Shown piece by piece: positions 1 through 12,464 of a stretch of 64,000 nucleotides of DNA. Within the stretch, counting starts at the first letter, position 1. Every line of letters starts with the position of its first letter. The notes beneath the pieces are model-generated. The model was given only the letters and a program-made list of their open reading frames with translations, did not search any database and was not told where the DNA came from. The stretch spans positions 785,019-849,018 of the forward strand of contig JAHNZQ020000049.1 in the NCBI GenBank assembly GCA_019155205.2. The letters are read 5' to 3'. The position numbers were made by a program, and so were the translations under genes. The DNA comes from Gracilaria vermiculophylla (Eukaryota > Rhodophyta > Florideophyceae > Gracilariales > Gracilariaceae).

Positions 1-2
1 TT

Positions 3-1430
3 TTCGGCGTTCTCATTTTAATGACTCGTATTGAGTTTTCGAACAGACGTGATCTTTGGAGTATTGAGCCTTTTTCTAAGTTCATTCCACAACCTAAAAT
101 TGGACTTGGTATGTCACGCAACCGATTTGAATCGCTTAGAAGTTGCATATGTTTTAGTGGAAATGGTGTGACTGAAGAGCAAGGAATCATGAGATGGTCG
201 TTTATTGCCGATTTTGTGAAAGCGATCAACAATCATCGCCGTTCTTTTGTCACGCTATCTTATGCTTTATGTGTTGACGAAGGAATGTCACGATGGTACG
301 GATTAGGAAGTCATTGGATTGATGTGGGGCTTCCACATTATACCGCGTTGGATAGAAAGCCCGAAAATGGCCTTGAAAGGAAAGCTGTTTGTTGTGGACG
401 GAGTGGTATAATGCTGAATATCGAACTCAATATGGGTGCTAATAATGTGGAACAGGATTTTGATTCCGATAACGCTCATGGAACGGCTATTATACTCCGT
501 TTAGTACAACCGTGGTTTGGATCAGATCGTTAGGTATGCCCTGATTCTTTTTTTGCATCCGTCAAAACCGCTAAAGCACTCATAGAAAAAGGGTTGAGAT
601 TTACTGGAATAGTCTAAAATGCATCTCGAGAGTTTCCTATGAAGCACTTATCTGAAATCACTTTAAGGAACAGAGGCGACTTTATATCTATGATTTCAAA
701 AGGAAGCGTCCCTAATAGTGACATGATGGCCGCAATGTGGATGGATCGACATAGAAAATACTTTATTTCAACCTCGGGCACAGTTAATCCTGGTACTTCT
801 ATTGTAAGGGAGAGATGGAGGCGGGAGGGAACTATTTCTAAGAAAATGGGATTTGAGATTGCGATTCCTGAGATTTGTGAAGAATATTACAAAACATGCT
901 CCATGATCGATCACCAAAACAGATGCCGACAAGATGATTTAAATCTGGAAAAGAAAATAGAAGTGAAAGAGTGGTCATTTCGAGTCAATTGGTCTCTTTT
1001 AGCAATTTGCATTTTGGATGCATGGAAACTGTATAAGGCAGCAAATGGAAACAGGAGCGTTAAAAGTCCCCATCAATTTTATTGTGAGTTGGCCGATGAA
1101 TTAATAGACAATACTTGGAACACGACTGGTTTAATGAAAAGAAATGAACCGGAAAATGTCAATAATACTAAACAACCAATATTTGCTGGCACTGGCTTGC
1201 AATTAATGCAAACCAACAGAAGAAGGAAAACAAAAAATGTAATGATTACAAAAGCTTTATATCAAGAACGATGCAATTATTGCAGAGATAATACGAAATC
1301 GAAGTTTTTATGTTCTGGATGCAATTCAAGGAAAGAAAAAGAAGTGTTTTTATGTCACACCGGTACGAACAGAGATCGTTTTATGAAACACATTGAGGAG
1401 TGTCACGGTATAGAGAGGCTTAGTATCTAA
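3..1430 (+). pseudogene. piggyBac-type transposase, left-truncated, two in-frame stops
   Basis: The reading frame is open from the left edge and continues in one phase to 1430, broken only by TAG at 531-533 and TAA at 615-617. The pieces match the DDE_Tnp_1_7 (piggyBac) layout: an N-terminal segment with RRDLWS and MSRNRFESLR, a first acidic residue in VDEGMSRWYG, a second in PDSFFASV just after the first stop, NASREFP after the second stop, and a third near AAMWMDRHRKY. The C-terminus (about 1,270-1,415) is rich in paired Cys and His (CNYC, CSGC, CHTG, HIEEC), like the cysteine-rich tail of piggyBac transposases. Such enzymes cut and paste at TTAA. The N-terminal part lies outside the window and no terminal repeats were identified. 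Decay is by substitution only, since the frame is kept throughout. Confidence 0.85.
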
Positions 1431-2575
1431 TAGAAATGTCCACAACGTTGACAACAATCGTTTTTTAAGTAGAATTCAACATTTCAATGCAATTATTGAG
1501 CAAAAGTTCTTTTACCTTAAGCCCCCTACTAATTCAATCCGCGTTATTTAGACTTGCTAGATTATTTAAAATCTATTACGAAACTGCCCCTTTAACAGAT
1601 GTCACCTTATTCTGTCTGCTGTTCAAATGGGTGTTGCAAACGTTCTGAGGGTTTAAATATTTTTAGAATTAGTCGAGCTCCCGAAGGAGTTTTTGAGTTT
1701 TTAGAAACTCAGCGAGGTTCAAACTCAGGATTAGCTGCTCGCATGTAGTCTGATGACCACTGAGCTGCTGTGGTAGCTCAGGACGTGTTCTACAACTATT
1801 TATTGTTCACAGGCAATCCTGGATAACAGGTGTTTAATTTTAAAAGTTGCAAAAATATTGGCCTACGGGTCAAATTCCAATTTCTTATTTTTAATTTTGC
1901 GTGATGGTGCGCTGACCTCATATGAGGTCAGGGCACTGGTAGGATATACATTAGCATGGCGGAAACATACAGACCGTACGACGGTAGAAGCAGAAAACAA
2001 AATAAAGACTACAGAAGAATGTCTGTAACCACGGTAGTAATCTCCTCGGCGAAAAAGGTAGGATGCCCGTTCGTGTCTGCGGCGGATGCACCCTGTGAGG
2101 GTCCAGAGACGTCCTCAAAGCGGTGAGATCATAGCAGAAGTTCTCTTTAGCGGAGGTTTGTCGTCCGCACAGTAGCGGTAGCTCCTGTATTTATACAGTC
2201 GGGAAAAAGTACTAAATAAATTGAACTATTAATTAGCCATAACCAGCATTGCTGGGAGGGTCCTTCCACGTGTGCGGTCATTGCCGGGTTGTCACGGCGC
2301 ATCTGGGCGTCAACTAAGTACGGTACAGGTGTGTAGACCATACCACCCTTCGTAGGGATATCCCAAGAATGGGTTCAGTAATCCACTGCAGCAAACAAAC
2401 CGGTGGTAAGGCCGGGAAAAATTCTCAAGTCGTATGAGACGACAAGATCCGTAGAGGACACAAGCAGGCACTGCACTACAATTAATAAGTTCAGCATATT
2501 CATACTTGAGCCATTTAGGCTTCCTTCGGACTCTCCCACTTTTCCTCTGTGATTCAGAAGATTATTCAGAGTTCT
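1431..2575. other. non-coding, decayed repeat sequence
   Basis: I see no convincing gene here. It contains a 20-bp perfect palindrome at 1912-1931 and, near 2,185-2,235, a GC-rich stretch followed by AGTACTAAATAAA-type AT-rich sequence that resembles the ends of the repeats at 3,320-3,350 and 4,215-4,265. Confidence 0.5.
1912..1931. repeat. 20-bp perfect palindrome
   Basis: CTGACCTCATATGAGGTCAG equals its own reverse complement. It stands alone in non-coding sequence. It could be a protein-binding site, the fused ends of a lost small element, or chance. Confidence 0.6.
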
Positions 2576-2870
2576 TCAAATTATTTGAGTGGTTACTGTA
2601 CTTTTTGTATTTTCTGGAAGGTTTCCTGAATTGTTTCCCTTCGTAATTGATAACGGGTCTGCTTGTATCTCCATTGATGATACTTTTGAGGCTATAAGAA
2701 AAATCAACATTTTACGAACAATCAGTGTCTTTTCTGCATCTGCATCCTCCATGAAGTGGTATTTAGAACCATTTAATTTTAGAATTGAACAGACGTGTAG
2801 TGCAATAGCCCGCAAGCAGGAAAAAGACATGAAGACGTCCAAATCTTTGTCTACAGATGTAGGTCGGCGA
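2576..2870 (-). pseudogene. possible copia gag N-terminal remnant
   Basis: On the minus strand the segment reads with a motif like ILKLNGSKYHFMEDAD, reminiscent of the start of copia Gag (kLdGsNYhxW). The similarity is short and the rest of the frame is not recognisable. A dispersed repeat abuts it on the right. It may be chance. Confidence 0.25.
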
Positions 2871-2873
2871 TAG

Positions 2874-3240
2874 AGCCCTCTCGAGGGAACAACACGAGAG
2901 TGCCGGGTGAAAGACCGGGGTTGCCTCGGCAGCACTTGGCAGGAGAGGAATAAGATAGATCTTCACTACGTGAATGTATGCGTGTGCGATGCCTCCTTGG
3001 AGGAAAGAGATGGGAAAGAAAGGGTGCCGGCGGGTCGCCAGATCCACAAGGTGGAAGAGGTGGAAGATGTACCACCAAGGTGGGAAAAAGGGAGGTAGCC
3101 GTAAGGAAAACGATGGTGAGCGATAAGTATCCTTCTAAAAGGGCCAGCACAGTAACGCTGGTAATATACCCAATAATGGGCGCTCTCTGCGAACAAGGCG
3201 TATGAGCAACAGTACGCTACGGGGTATCCCTCGCGAGAGG
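2874..3240 (+). repeat. dispersed non-coding repeat, copy 1
   Basis: This aligns by eye over about 360 bp with 62,254-62,615. Both start with AGCCCTCTCGAGGG, share a middle block around GTATG/GATGC...GCC(G/A)G(C/G)(G/A)GG and end near GTAAT..ACCC...TATGGGCG...GGTATCCC-like sequence. The copies are diverged and have no coding capacity in common. It could be a solo LTR, a TRIM/LARD or another non-autonomous element. No target duplication was identified. Confidence 0.5.
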
Positions 3241-4331
3241 CAAATACTGACGTAAGCGGAAGGCTCAGAGCCGGAACCTTTGTTTCCGCTTACTGAAGGC
3301 CGCAGCGGGGATGCCGGCATCCATAAGTACTGTAGTGCAAATTAAATAAATTGTGAAATTCTACATAAATGAAAACATTAATAAATACCAGGCGGCACTT
3401 AGTCGTACTAATTCTCTCCCGCGCTTTCCAAAGTACAAGCCCATTTGCGGGAATCCCCCATAACATGGGCGGGCCCTTCAAGCCGCATGATTTTGGGTGC
3501 CGTTTCTTTCGTTATCTTTTGAAATAAATGCATACACGTTGCAACCAAATTCACGAAAATTAGAAACGTCTGCTTTCGGTCACGACCCTTTTTCATGCAA
3601 AGTCTGGCTCCCCGTCGTTTTAGATGGCATTACAATTCGGTGCATATTTGCTGTCTGTATTGCATCTGCTCTGTAGTCTATTACCTAAAAGGGGAAATTA
3701 ATATGAAGGATGTTAGAACTTCTCTCTTGCGAGGTAGTTCAAGGGCTGAGCCTTCTTTGGGCGAGGCAAACGAGCCGGGCGTTACTCACGGGCCAAGCCG
3801 TCGTATGGGGTGCAGGAAGAAGACGAGTGCAGAAACCGGTCATCCGGAAAGTCCTGTGATTGAGGCAGTTCCCGTAAGTACGGGGAGATTTCTCTGTTAT
3901 ATGTCGGGCTATCTCGGCGGGGCCGAGTAATATATTAGGCCACGTATCTATCGGGCAAGCCGCGTTGGGCGGGTGGCGGACGTAGTCCAGAAGGGGTAGA
4001 CTGGAGATCCAGTGGGGATAGACTCGTAGAAGGTCGAACCTAAAAGAAGGGAAAAATTGTTCAAACTATGGTTCTCGGCGGCACGGGCGGTTGAGTTACG
4101 TAGTCAACGGCGTACTTCTCAAAGGTGGACAAAGATACCCGCGTGGACGGCAAGTCAGACTGAAGATCTTTCTTGGTGCGGGTTTTTGGGCGCGACGGCC
4201 GAAGTGCCGTCGCGCTAAGTACTGTAGCTCTGGGGCCGAAACGGCCCAAGTAACTAAATAAATAAACTAGCGAAGAATACGAAATTAGCCGTGCAAGTCA
4301 GGCCATCCATCTAGTGCTGAGCTTTAGGAGA
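3241..4331. other. non-coding, repeat-like with small hairpins
   Basis: There is no supported gene. Two segments share AAGTACTGTAG (3,325 and 4,216) followed by TAAATAAAT-like sequence. Short hairpins lie nearby: CTCGGC...GCCGAG at about 3,913-3,927 and GGGCCG-AAA-CGGCCC at about 4,234-4,249. This looks like several related decayed elements (LTR or TRIM ends) rather than unique DNA. Confidence 0.4.
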
Positions 4332-6520
4332 TTATAAATCTTGGCAGAAGGATAGCTCACCCACAATACGGATTGTGCGAGGAAGAGTGCGAGCTGTATT
4401 GATTGACCAGTTCAAATTCAAAATCAAAAGCATATCCACCAAGGTCTGGGTCGTTGGTGGAAGGCTTTTTTGGGCAATATGTGAGACCAGTCCTGGATTC
4501 GCTTTATAATGAACTTGAGATGATATAATCGTGGTCATTTGCAAACGTCTCACGTACAGTAGATGTGCCACTAAAGACTGCAGTAGCCTTACTGAGCCAT
4601 TGATTAGTGTCACCTTCATCCTCATATTTGAATAATATCTTTTTGAGGAAAAAAAAATGTGATGCTGTACCTGTTTCAAAGTCAAAGCCTCCATCAGAAT
4701 ACAGTAAGAAGACTGATTGAAAGTATTGCCGTTCAAACAAGTTGGAAAACTTCAGGACTACCTCAGATGCATCGCTATGCGAGTGAGACTTGCAGCAAAC
4801 AGAAAGCGAGTGAATTCATCGAGGATTACAATGTATTTCTTTTGGGCAAAATCAGTCTTGCTGCAAGTAAAGGTGATGCGTGTATGATGGTGGCCAGGTG
4901 TTGAGGTGGACGTGGGCCTGCCGTGACTCGTACGAAGAACTTTTCCTCTTGCACACGGAATGCAATCGATCGGTCGTTGATGTCTAACAAACAATACTTC
5001 ATTTTGGAGAATTTTTCTGACATTTGCCACATTGGCAATGTGTCCCAAGCGGTAATGCCACATTGATACATTTTGAAGGGAGATGATGGTTCTTAAAAAC
5101 TTTTTTCTCAATGTGAAAGTCGGTTTATCAGAAGAAGTATTGGAAATCTAATCGGTGCCTGAGTCGATTATCCTGCCGATAATCTTCAAAATGCGTGCCA
5201 TCATGGCCGTGGTTTGTTTTGCGTGTTGAAGACTATTTGGTGTCGAAACAGAGAAACAGTCACATGGAATGTAGTCTAGTATTTCTTTGTTGCATGAGTA
5301 ACTACCAAAAACGCTCAATTTTTCCTTAAGAACAATAAGATGTGCAACTTTCTGCAACGGAGGAAAACAAGATGCTGTACAGATGGGGCTAGGATTGACA
5401 AGAGACTCATAGTAATGTCTACGGACATCAAGTTTTTTGCTCAATATAACAGTTGTAACCCGCTCTTTGTATCACCAGCTTACCAACATCACATTCCTTT
5501 CTGTGGCAGTAATTTCTGTGTTCTCTTAAACCTTAAGGGGTACAGTTGTAAGATGCTTGAAGGACGAGGTCAGATGGGCTGTTGAACCCGGGTCGATCAA
5601 TAAGAATTTTTCACTTGCGGTTTTCGTATGCTTTTCTCAAGGCCTGAGAGCTGGGGCGCGGTTCTTAGGCTGGTTTTTTGTGAGACTTTGCAGCACGTTT
5701 TTGATTTTTTTCGTTTTCTCATCTTAGGCATCACCCATGTTCTTCTTTGGATCCACAGAGAGTTTCAAACTGTTCTTCGCATGCCTGAAACTGATGTAAC
5801 AATGATTGATAGCATGATCGTCTACTTAACAGATATCACATCTCCATATAGCCATTGAAAATCTATCGGGTACATGGTTTCCTAAGGCACGAATTTCATC
5901 AAGTAGTATAGCCGCAACATTTTCTCAATTGCTGTTTTCGGTAGAAAATGTCTTGATAGCCGTACAAACCGGATTCAACCCCAATTTTGTAATGGAAAAC
6001 ACTACGCGAGCGACAGATATCTCGTCGGATTGCTTTGTACCCATGGAGGCCAGCTATGAAATGATACTGGCCACCTTGGGAATATGGCGGCCCAAGTTTT
6101 GTTTCACATCTGAGTACATAATTTAACTAACTCGCTTATCTTTACGATGCAATAAGCAGTTGAAAATGAAGGAAAACGGTTGTCAAGATTTCCCAGCATC
6201 TTAGAAGAGTTTCCGATATCGCCCTGAACAACACGCAGAGCTTCATCAGAAAGGTAAAATTAGGGGTTTCTCTTAGGTTATTCTTTTACAACTTCCATGC
6301 GAGTCTCTTCTCGTCATCAGTGCTGAAAGTACTTCGAACCTATTTGAGAGCTTCTCCAATGCCTCAGCGTGCCATGCTGCATTGAATCGTATTCTTCATA
6401 GCTTGAAGTCACAATTTCGTCAAATGGTGGAATTCTAACTTTCCTCCCTTCCGAATTCATGATGGGAATCATCGAAAGCCAGAGAAGAATTGGTCGTAAG
6501 AGATGTGATAAAAGGAACAT
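4332..6520 (-). pseudogene. copia-1: decayed Ty1/copia gag-protease-integrase
   Basis: Reading from right to left on the minus strand: Gag fragments resembling UBN2-type copia Gag (about 5,930-6,126, the same family as the Gag at 27,753-28,175); a protease motif LLIDPGSTAHL at about 5,540-5,610, where copia proteases usually have DSGA; a GAG-pre-integrase domain with WHYRLGH and CIPCARGK at about 4,900-5,075; and the start of an integrase core with ILDEFTRFLFAA and, after a frameshift, YSDGGFDF (4,504-4,870). The pre-integrase and integrase motifs match copia-2 at 26,560-27,018, so the two are one family. Frameshifts and stops are frequent. No reverse transcriptase or LTRs of this copy were recognised. 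Confidence 0.7.
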
Positions 6521-7105
6521 AGGAAGACAGAATTGGGCGGCATTGTAAAGGCCGTGCCCATAATCTCTTAAAGAGGTAATAGAGGTAAGGAAACAAGACT
6601 ATAGGAGTTCAGTACAGTTGCTTAATAGGTAATGTAGCACAAATCCCCGCCTTACCAAGATATGAGTATAAACGTGAGCACTATATGTAGTGCATGCTCG
6701 CGTGAACCACTAAAATGCAAATTGAAAATAAAATTACGTGAACAACACACACAAGACTGAGAGCTATAGTTCTAAATATTGAAGATAATTGAGAGGTTTT
6801 TCTTTCTTTTATTTTAAAATTACCTAATGATACACTCACTTTATGTTCTGACAACACACTTGATTCATCTCCGTTACGGTAACTAATCTGTTTCGTAATT
6901 TTGACACTGTCATTAAAAAAAACCACTTATTATTATTTGTGACGTGCAGAAAAGCTTCTTAGTCAATACACCAGGTGTTTGATACTTTTTAACCTCTTCT
7001 CTCCGCAATAAAAAATGTTACTGTATCTTTCTTTCGACCGACCGATGTTTTTGACTTTTGTTTGGAGTTTGTTCTTTTCGAAATTTCTACGATTATGCGT
7101 TCTTT
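6521..7105. other. AT-rich sequence, no gene seen
   Basis: No open frame with recognisable motifs was found. The segment separates two copia Gag remnants that come from different positions or families. Confidence 0.5.
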
Positions 7106-7346
7106 TTAATGGCAGTAGTGACGACTATACAGAAACACGAAAGTTATAAAACTTAATTTGTTCTTCAAACAGTGTTTGGATTGATGTTCTTTGGCTGTCG
7201 GAGTTTTTTTAAGACCCTTCCAACTAGCACGTAGTTCTTTGGTGCTCAATGTTTCTGCTATATTTTCCATGGTTATAATTGAGGTGTCAAATCGTTTTGG
7301 GAGACTTTGTAACAACTCCATCAAATATTTTCTATTAATGACAAAC
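7106..7346 (-). pseudogene. copia Gag (UBN2-type) fragment, second family
   Basis: The minus-strand frame contains INRKYLMELLQSLPKRFD followed by ENIAETLSTKELRASWKGL. This matches the conserved copia Gag pattern in which 'LLQSLP..yd' precedes 'ls..el...l'. It is not the Gag of copia-1, whose equivalent region lies at 5.9-6.1 kb. The fragment is cut on its 5' side by the left LTR of gypsy-2 at 7,347. Minus-strand sequence just beyond the right LTR of gypsy-2 may be its continuation (MDYVRKENFRELTE, then RKMKK, around 22,500-22,580), but this is weak. Confidence 0.5.
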
Positions 7347-7699
7347 TGTAATAAACACAAGGCATAGATCCTAACGATTCAAGCGATTCGCACTACCTAC
7401 TGCAAGCCTTGTCCCTGCACGTCGCAACAAGAAGCACAAGAACAATGCAGTTTGTCAGCACGATGCTTAGATCAAACCAAATCGCAACAGTGCGTCGTGT
7501 CCTTCAAGTACTTGAAGCACGCATCGCATAGTTCAAGCGCACGACGACATAGTGTTATCCGCTGCGAATGTAACAGTAGATGGAGCAGAATGTAAGACGC
7601 TTAACGTCTATTTTTAAAGAACCACTATCAAAGACAGCCAGACCCACCCTTCAGAAAAGCTTGACCTGTTCCGAATTCTTCCAACTCCCCTGTGTTCCA
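7347..7699 (+). repeat. gypsy-2 5' LTR
   Basis: This 353-bp segment aligns along its length with 22,122-22,478 (357 bp). It starts TGTAATAAACA and ends GTGTTCCA, giving TG...CA ends. The right copy is preceded by a purine tract, as expected for a polypurine tract. Just after this LTR, at about 7,702, TAGTAGCATCGC resembles a mutated primer-binding site for initiator tRNA-Met. A perfect target duplication was not found. Confidence 0.75.
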
Positions 7700-8883
7700 T
7701 ATAGTAGCATCGCTTACCGATTTTCCTGCTGGATCCTCTCTCTTTCCTTCCCTTTCTTCTCCCTTTCCTCGGTGCCTCATGAGCTCTAATGATCCCCGTC
7801 TGCGGAAGATTTTTGTCACGTCTAGCTGAAGTCGTCCGTCACGTCATTCAAACCCGCCGGTCGGAAACGAACGAGATGGACCACGCCCTCGATCTGTGAC
7901 CGACGCCGTGGTTGATGCTTCAACTGCTGCGGCCGCTGCTGAAATGGAACCGGCAGTGTTCGATTACGCAGAGGCTGGCCAACACTAACGCTAGCCCCTT
8001 TAAGCAGATCGCTCCCTAGCTGTGCTCCCAGCCCCGACTGGTGCAAGAGGTCGAGAACGGGTCAGGGTCGAGAAACTCAATCCCACTCGGTACAATCCTT
8101 CGCTCTTTACGCAGCCAACAAAACACCATTGATGCACTGCCTCTGCAGATGCGACACTGAGGACATGGATTTCGGGATAAGTAGAGACCCTCGAACGTCG
8201 TTTCGAAGCTTTCGAGTCCTACGCGGTACCCTAAAACCGCATATATCCGCTCCTTCCACCCCAACCGTGGTGGCTTTCGACGTGCCTCAGCACAGGATTC
8301 CGTAAGGGTATCCCGTCAAAGCCCACCCAGATGCCCTGGTCGCTAGCACGCACACACAAATAGAGCAGACAGTCGCCGGGACGCATGCTCAACCAACTTC
8401 ATTGACTGTCGAGTTCTGTGCCCAAGGTAGACCGCATACCAGCCGTTTGGATATTGCAAACGCTTCCAAAACCGCATGCAACATCACATACGCCGCACAA
8501 CCGGATGAAAGGTCTTCCGATTGCGTCAAAGACTTCACTTCGGGCATCTGCGAAGTCACATTTTTTTTTCCAGCAGTAACGGCACACCAGGAAGTGCATA
8601 TAGTGGTGTGCCACCTTTGCAAGGCAGCGAACCGCTTGTACAATCGAACTAGACGCCATGGAACACCCTTCACGTCTTTGGAGGCTTTCGAAGCCGGACC
8701 ACTCTAGGCCTTTGTCCCCGCAAACGCTCTGGCGGAGGCCCGCTAGAAACTTATGAAGTTTCCCCTCCATAGCACCATGGAAGACCATCTCACTCGGTTC
8801 ATACACCCCGTGGAGACCTGCCAAACACCGCTTTCCGAGGCCTATAGCTATCTGCAGTTGTCCATCCCGACTTCCTACATATG
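7700..8883 (+). pseudogene. gypsy-2 gag region, heavily decayed
   Basis: This lies between the 5' LTR of gypsy-2 and the insertion point of gypsy-1, so by position it is leader plus gag. It has only short frames with stops and no recognisable nucleocapsid motif. The longest stretches (8,402-8,707 on + and 8,399-8,824 on -) overlap each other and resemble no family I recognise. The gag reading continues beyond gypsy-1 at 18,204. The assignment is positional. Confidence 0.5.
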
Positions 8884-9438
8884 TGTAGTACAGTGGCTCC
8901 TAAGAGAAAAGTGGTGGTGTGGCCTTATGGTATAATATTCCTAAGGAGGGCTCGTAATTTATTAACTGAGCCACGTAGTGCATAAATCTGCACACGTGCG
9001 CTACAGTATCCTTAAGAGGCGGTAGAATTATTATTTATTTTAGTTAATTTACGCAGGTTATTACTGCAGTAGTAAGACCTGCCGAGCCGGGCTCCCGGCG
9101 TGATACATAATCTGCCGGTTGAGCTCCACCTCTGCAGAAGTAAAGACAACCACCCTTGGGTCTTCATCTACTTTTCCGGTTGGAGACTCTCGTCGATCAA
9201 CCTCAGGTTTCTAAGCCGCCGATCCACAGGTCGCATCATAGCGCCGCCTGTAGGAGCATTGTCCGCCCAGTGAACCTACCACTCCGTTTAGTGTTTGCGG
9301 ATCCCCTTTAAGAATTCCCCCGGCTTGCGACAGCGGATACCGGAGACCACCTTTAGGAACACGCACCTTTGGAGTCAACAAAAACTCCTAACGGACGTTG
9401 TGCTTTACTACGACGAGAGGAGAGCTGACAGTACCACA
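8884..9438 (+). repeat. gypsy-1 5' LTR
   Basis: 555 bp, TG...CA, with short inverted ends (TGTAGTACAGT and ACAGTACCACA). It matches 17,644-18,198 and, inverted, 48,369-48,922 and 59,331-59,885. Two bases downstream, AGGTCTCCCGATTTAG (gypsy-3 has TCGTCTCCCGACTTAG) is the likely tRNA primer-binding site, with a probable ancestral form beginning TGGTCTCCCGACTT. The tRNA was not identified. Confidence 0.9.
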
Positions 9439-9594
9439 ACAGGTCTCCCGATTTAGAAGGTCACAGTTCCTAAAGGATTCGCAAAAGTCGCAGCAGAACC
9501 GAGTTTCTAGTTTGCAGCGACTGAACCCCAACAGGGGAATTCTTCCTTGAGTTGATTCGGAAGTGGAAGAAAATCACTCCACACCTACTCCTCT

Positions 9595-11055
9595 ATGAAC
9601 CCCTCAGTACCCCCAATGGAAACCCCCCTACAGGATCCTCAAGCAACCGACTCCGTCGGTGGGCGCAGCATGCGCAGCGCTCCCCAGGAGATGACCGCCA
9701 TACTGGAGGACCCTGAAAGTCCCGTTCGGAATCTTGGCTCCTTTGTGGAGCGTTTCAGAAATCGCCTTAGGAGAGTGCATGATCGGAGGCAAGCGGAATC
9801 TACCATGACACCTCTTGAGAACGCCGATGTGGAGGTTGAAGAACCATACACCTCCTTGCAGCCGCCACATCAGGAGCTGCAGGGACGGAAATACCGGGAG
9901 GCTAACACCCTATTGGAGTCCCCGGCCCCGCGCCTTTCGGATTGGCTCTCACAAGAGCTGGTCGAAAGAATTCCTGCAGGTGTTGAAGCTCACTTCGGAG
10001 CGCGTCGTCACTCCCTTGTGGACGAAATCGCAATGGAAAGCGCTTACCGTGCTGTGGATGCTTTGCTGGATTCCGATCCTTTCCTCGAGGTGACCTCAGA
10101 TGTTATCTGTGCGAAGGTTCGCTCCCAAACCGCGCAGCTGCTCCCCGCAGAGGCGTTTCGAAGTTGTTCTTCCGTACAGGAGAAGTTCCCTCTATCAATA
10201 CCCAAGGTGACCCGGGCAGAGAAAAACAGGATACTGCCACCCCCTACGCTAGAGGAGGAAAGGATACTGCCGTAGGGAAACGGGAACACCTCAGAAATCT
10301 TGCTATGCATCGTCTAGACCTGACGCTCCACGGAGGAGGACAGGATAATGGTGGCGAGGAAATTCACCCCAAGGAGAGAAAGACAGGATACTCCTCGGCT
10401 GGATCGCGACAAAGGGGGTATCGTGAGTAATCCAGACCACCTCAAGGAAAGACGCCGGAAGAAACGGAGGGAGAAAGGACGAAAGCAAGACAACGATTCG
10501 GAGAGAAGCTGCGACTCCAAATCCGTAAACAGCTCCAGCTCAGAGCACAGTATATGTCGCAAGGAGAAGAGCAGAAGGGTCAGGAAGGTCGTGCCGCTTA
10601 ACGACCTCCTTGCCAAAGTGGTGGATTATGACACCTACAGGTTGAATGATCGCTCCACTCTTTACGACGCGTCGGTCGCTAAACGACTCACGAAGATGCA
10701 GCGCCGCATGGATATTCAAATAAAGAAGCAATCTTTCTCAGGCGAAGACGCTATTTCGGTGTTGAATTTTCTCACGCGCTTCCGTTCAGCGTGTAATACC
10801 AATGGTTCCAATGAAGGTGCCGCCGTATGGTGCTTTCAGTTCTACCTCACAGGTCAAGCGCACTCGCTGGTGCAGCCACGCCTCACGGGGGAGAGCCCCA
10901 TTGTGAAGGATTCTGGAACGGAGATCTTGACGACGTACATGGAGTTAGTCAATTTCTTCCTGAAATGGAACGCCACGGACGAGCTAATAGCCGATGCTGA
11001 TGCCGGAGTCACCTCTTATAGGCAGAACACCGGCATGACCAAGACAGAGGTCTAA
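9595..11055 (+). pseudogene. gypsy-1 gag
   Basis: Gag-like protein with a basic, serine-rich middle (KERRRKKRREKGRKQ) and a helical core containing VLNFLTRFRSACNTNGSNEG and QFYLTGQAHSLVQPRL, a pattern like retrotransposon Gag capsid. The frame from 9,595 stops at 10,275, detours through another frame at about 10,200-10,390 (compensating indels) and resumes to a stop at 11,055. The gypsy-3 copy (57,837-59,174) is open through the same central region, showing that the ancestral gag was continuous. Gag would form the particle that packages element RNA. There is no independent start evidence; the first Met of the frame is used. Confidence 0.75.
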
Positions 11056-11312
11056 CAAAAGATGTGGACGAAGGCCCTACGGTGTGGGAACGGGTACTCC
11101 GAACGGCGGTTGAAGTCGCTATTTGTTGGGGAAAACCTTTCCTCGATACGCGCGAGGGTGCGTAATCACCTTACAACGCACCGAAAACCACCTATAAGGA
11201 GCTAGCGCATTTTGCTGAATCCTATGGGGATTCCCACCGTGCCGCTCGCCGCAGCCATACTCCACTTTCGGACAAACCGGCTTCCTCGTGGACCCGTTGG
11301 GCATCCGCCCTG

Positions 11313-12464
11313 ATGTTGGACTCCAGCACCTCGGAGGAGGTCGAAGAGCTTACGCACGTAGGAGAGCAAGAGTCCCTTGCCCTCACACACGCCTCATCTC
11401 AGGGAACACCGTCTAGGACGAGGGCCTCCTCGTCTTCCACTTCGTACGCTTCGGTAGGATCCGACAGGAGTGTCCGATTCCCAAACCCTCGAGGCTACAC
11501 ATCGCCTTGCAGAATTTGCTTGTCTCGAGAGCCAGTACATTGTACGACTCTCACTCCGGCAATGAGGGCCACAATCCTGAAGAAACGGGAAAAAAACTTT
11601 CAGGACCTGAAGAAAACACCAATGGAGAGCGGAAGTGATCGAAACGCATATCGCGACATCCGCTACCCTCAAGGAAACTACGGTTACCGTGCTCCACTGA
11701 AAGTGCAGCCTGTCCCACTGTCGCTTGCACTCGAAATGCAGGTGCCGGTATTGAAGCCGGTTGCACCTCAATGGAACATGTCGCATCTCGATGCACAACC
11801 GCAGACTCCGTCCTTAACTGGAACTCAGCCCCCCTTCCGACCAGGAAAACCTTCAGAGCCACGCGTAGAGGCTCCACGTGGCTCTCTACCATCACGGCTC
11901 AGCTCCACGGAGGTGGCCTTTATGAAAGGCGGAGAAGCCGTCTGCTCCGTCAACGCAGAATCTGCGGACCCCCCAATCCTGTGGGACCCATTCGACACTT
12001 TTGAGGATTTTGTTTGCACGCTCTTCCGCGTGAATTACAAGGTATTCACCTCTATAGGATGATCCTTGCTCGCCTTCACCATGGTGCGTGCTATCCTCGA
12101 TACCGGAGCTGGCCCCACTCTGGTGTACGCCGACGTGCTCCCGTGGTCTGCTCTCGACTCCCTGAGGACTGGCAAGCTCCCTACGATGCGCGATGCGTCA
12201 CGGCGAGCATTTACCGTCCTCGGCTCAATCCCCTTGTACCTCCAGTTTGGCTCCTTACAGGTGAAAGTGTGGTTCTTCGTGGCGACCAACTTGGCTGCCC
12301 AATGCATATTGGGCACTTCCTTCGTGGATCGGTATGTACGTTCAATCTACCCACGCCTGCAAAAGGTGACGTTTCAAGACACCGCTCCTGTAGATATCGT
12401 TTCCGCATCTCCAGGATCGGACGCCAACGCGCGTCACGTGGGTAATCTTCCAAAGGAGACATAG
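11313..12464 (+). pseudogene. gypsy-1 zinc-knuckle-like segment and aspartic protease
   Basis: One frame interrupted by TGA at 12,060-12,062, where gypsy-3 has a Cys codon. The first part contains CRICLSREPVHC, a Cys-rich segment placed where the nucleocapsid would be, then a long Pro/Gln-rich linker. The second part carries the retropepsin active-site motif VRAILDTGAGPTLV at about 12,090, followed by the CILGTSFVDRY segment that closes retroviral-type proteases. The protease would cleave Gag-Pol. The frame ends at 12,464. The sequence resumes in the +1 frame near 12,600, showing an indel. Confidence 0.8.

Noticed and set aside
8399..8824. Two overlapping long frames (101 residues on +, 141 on -) left of gypsy-1
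   Set aside because: They overlap on opposite strands, resemble no family and lie in the decayed gag region of gypsy-2; probably chance.
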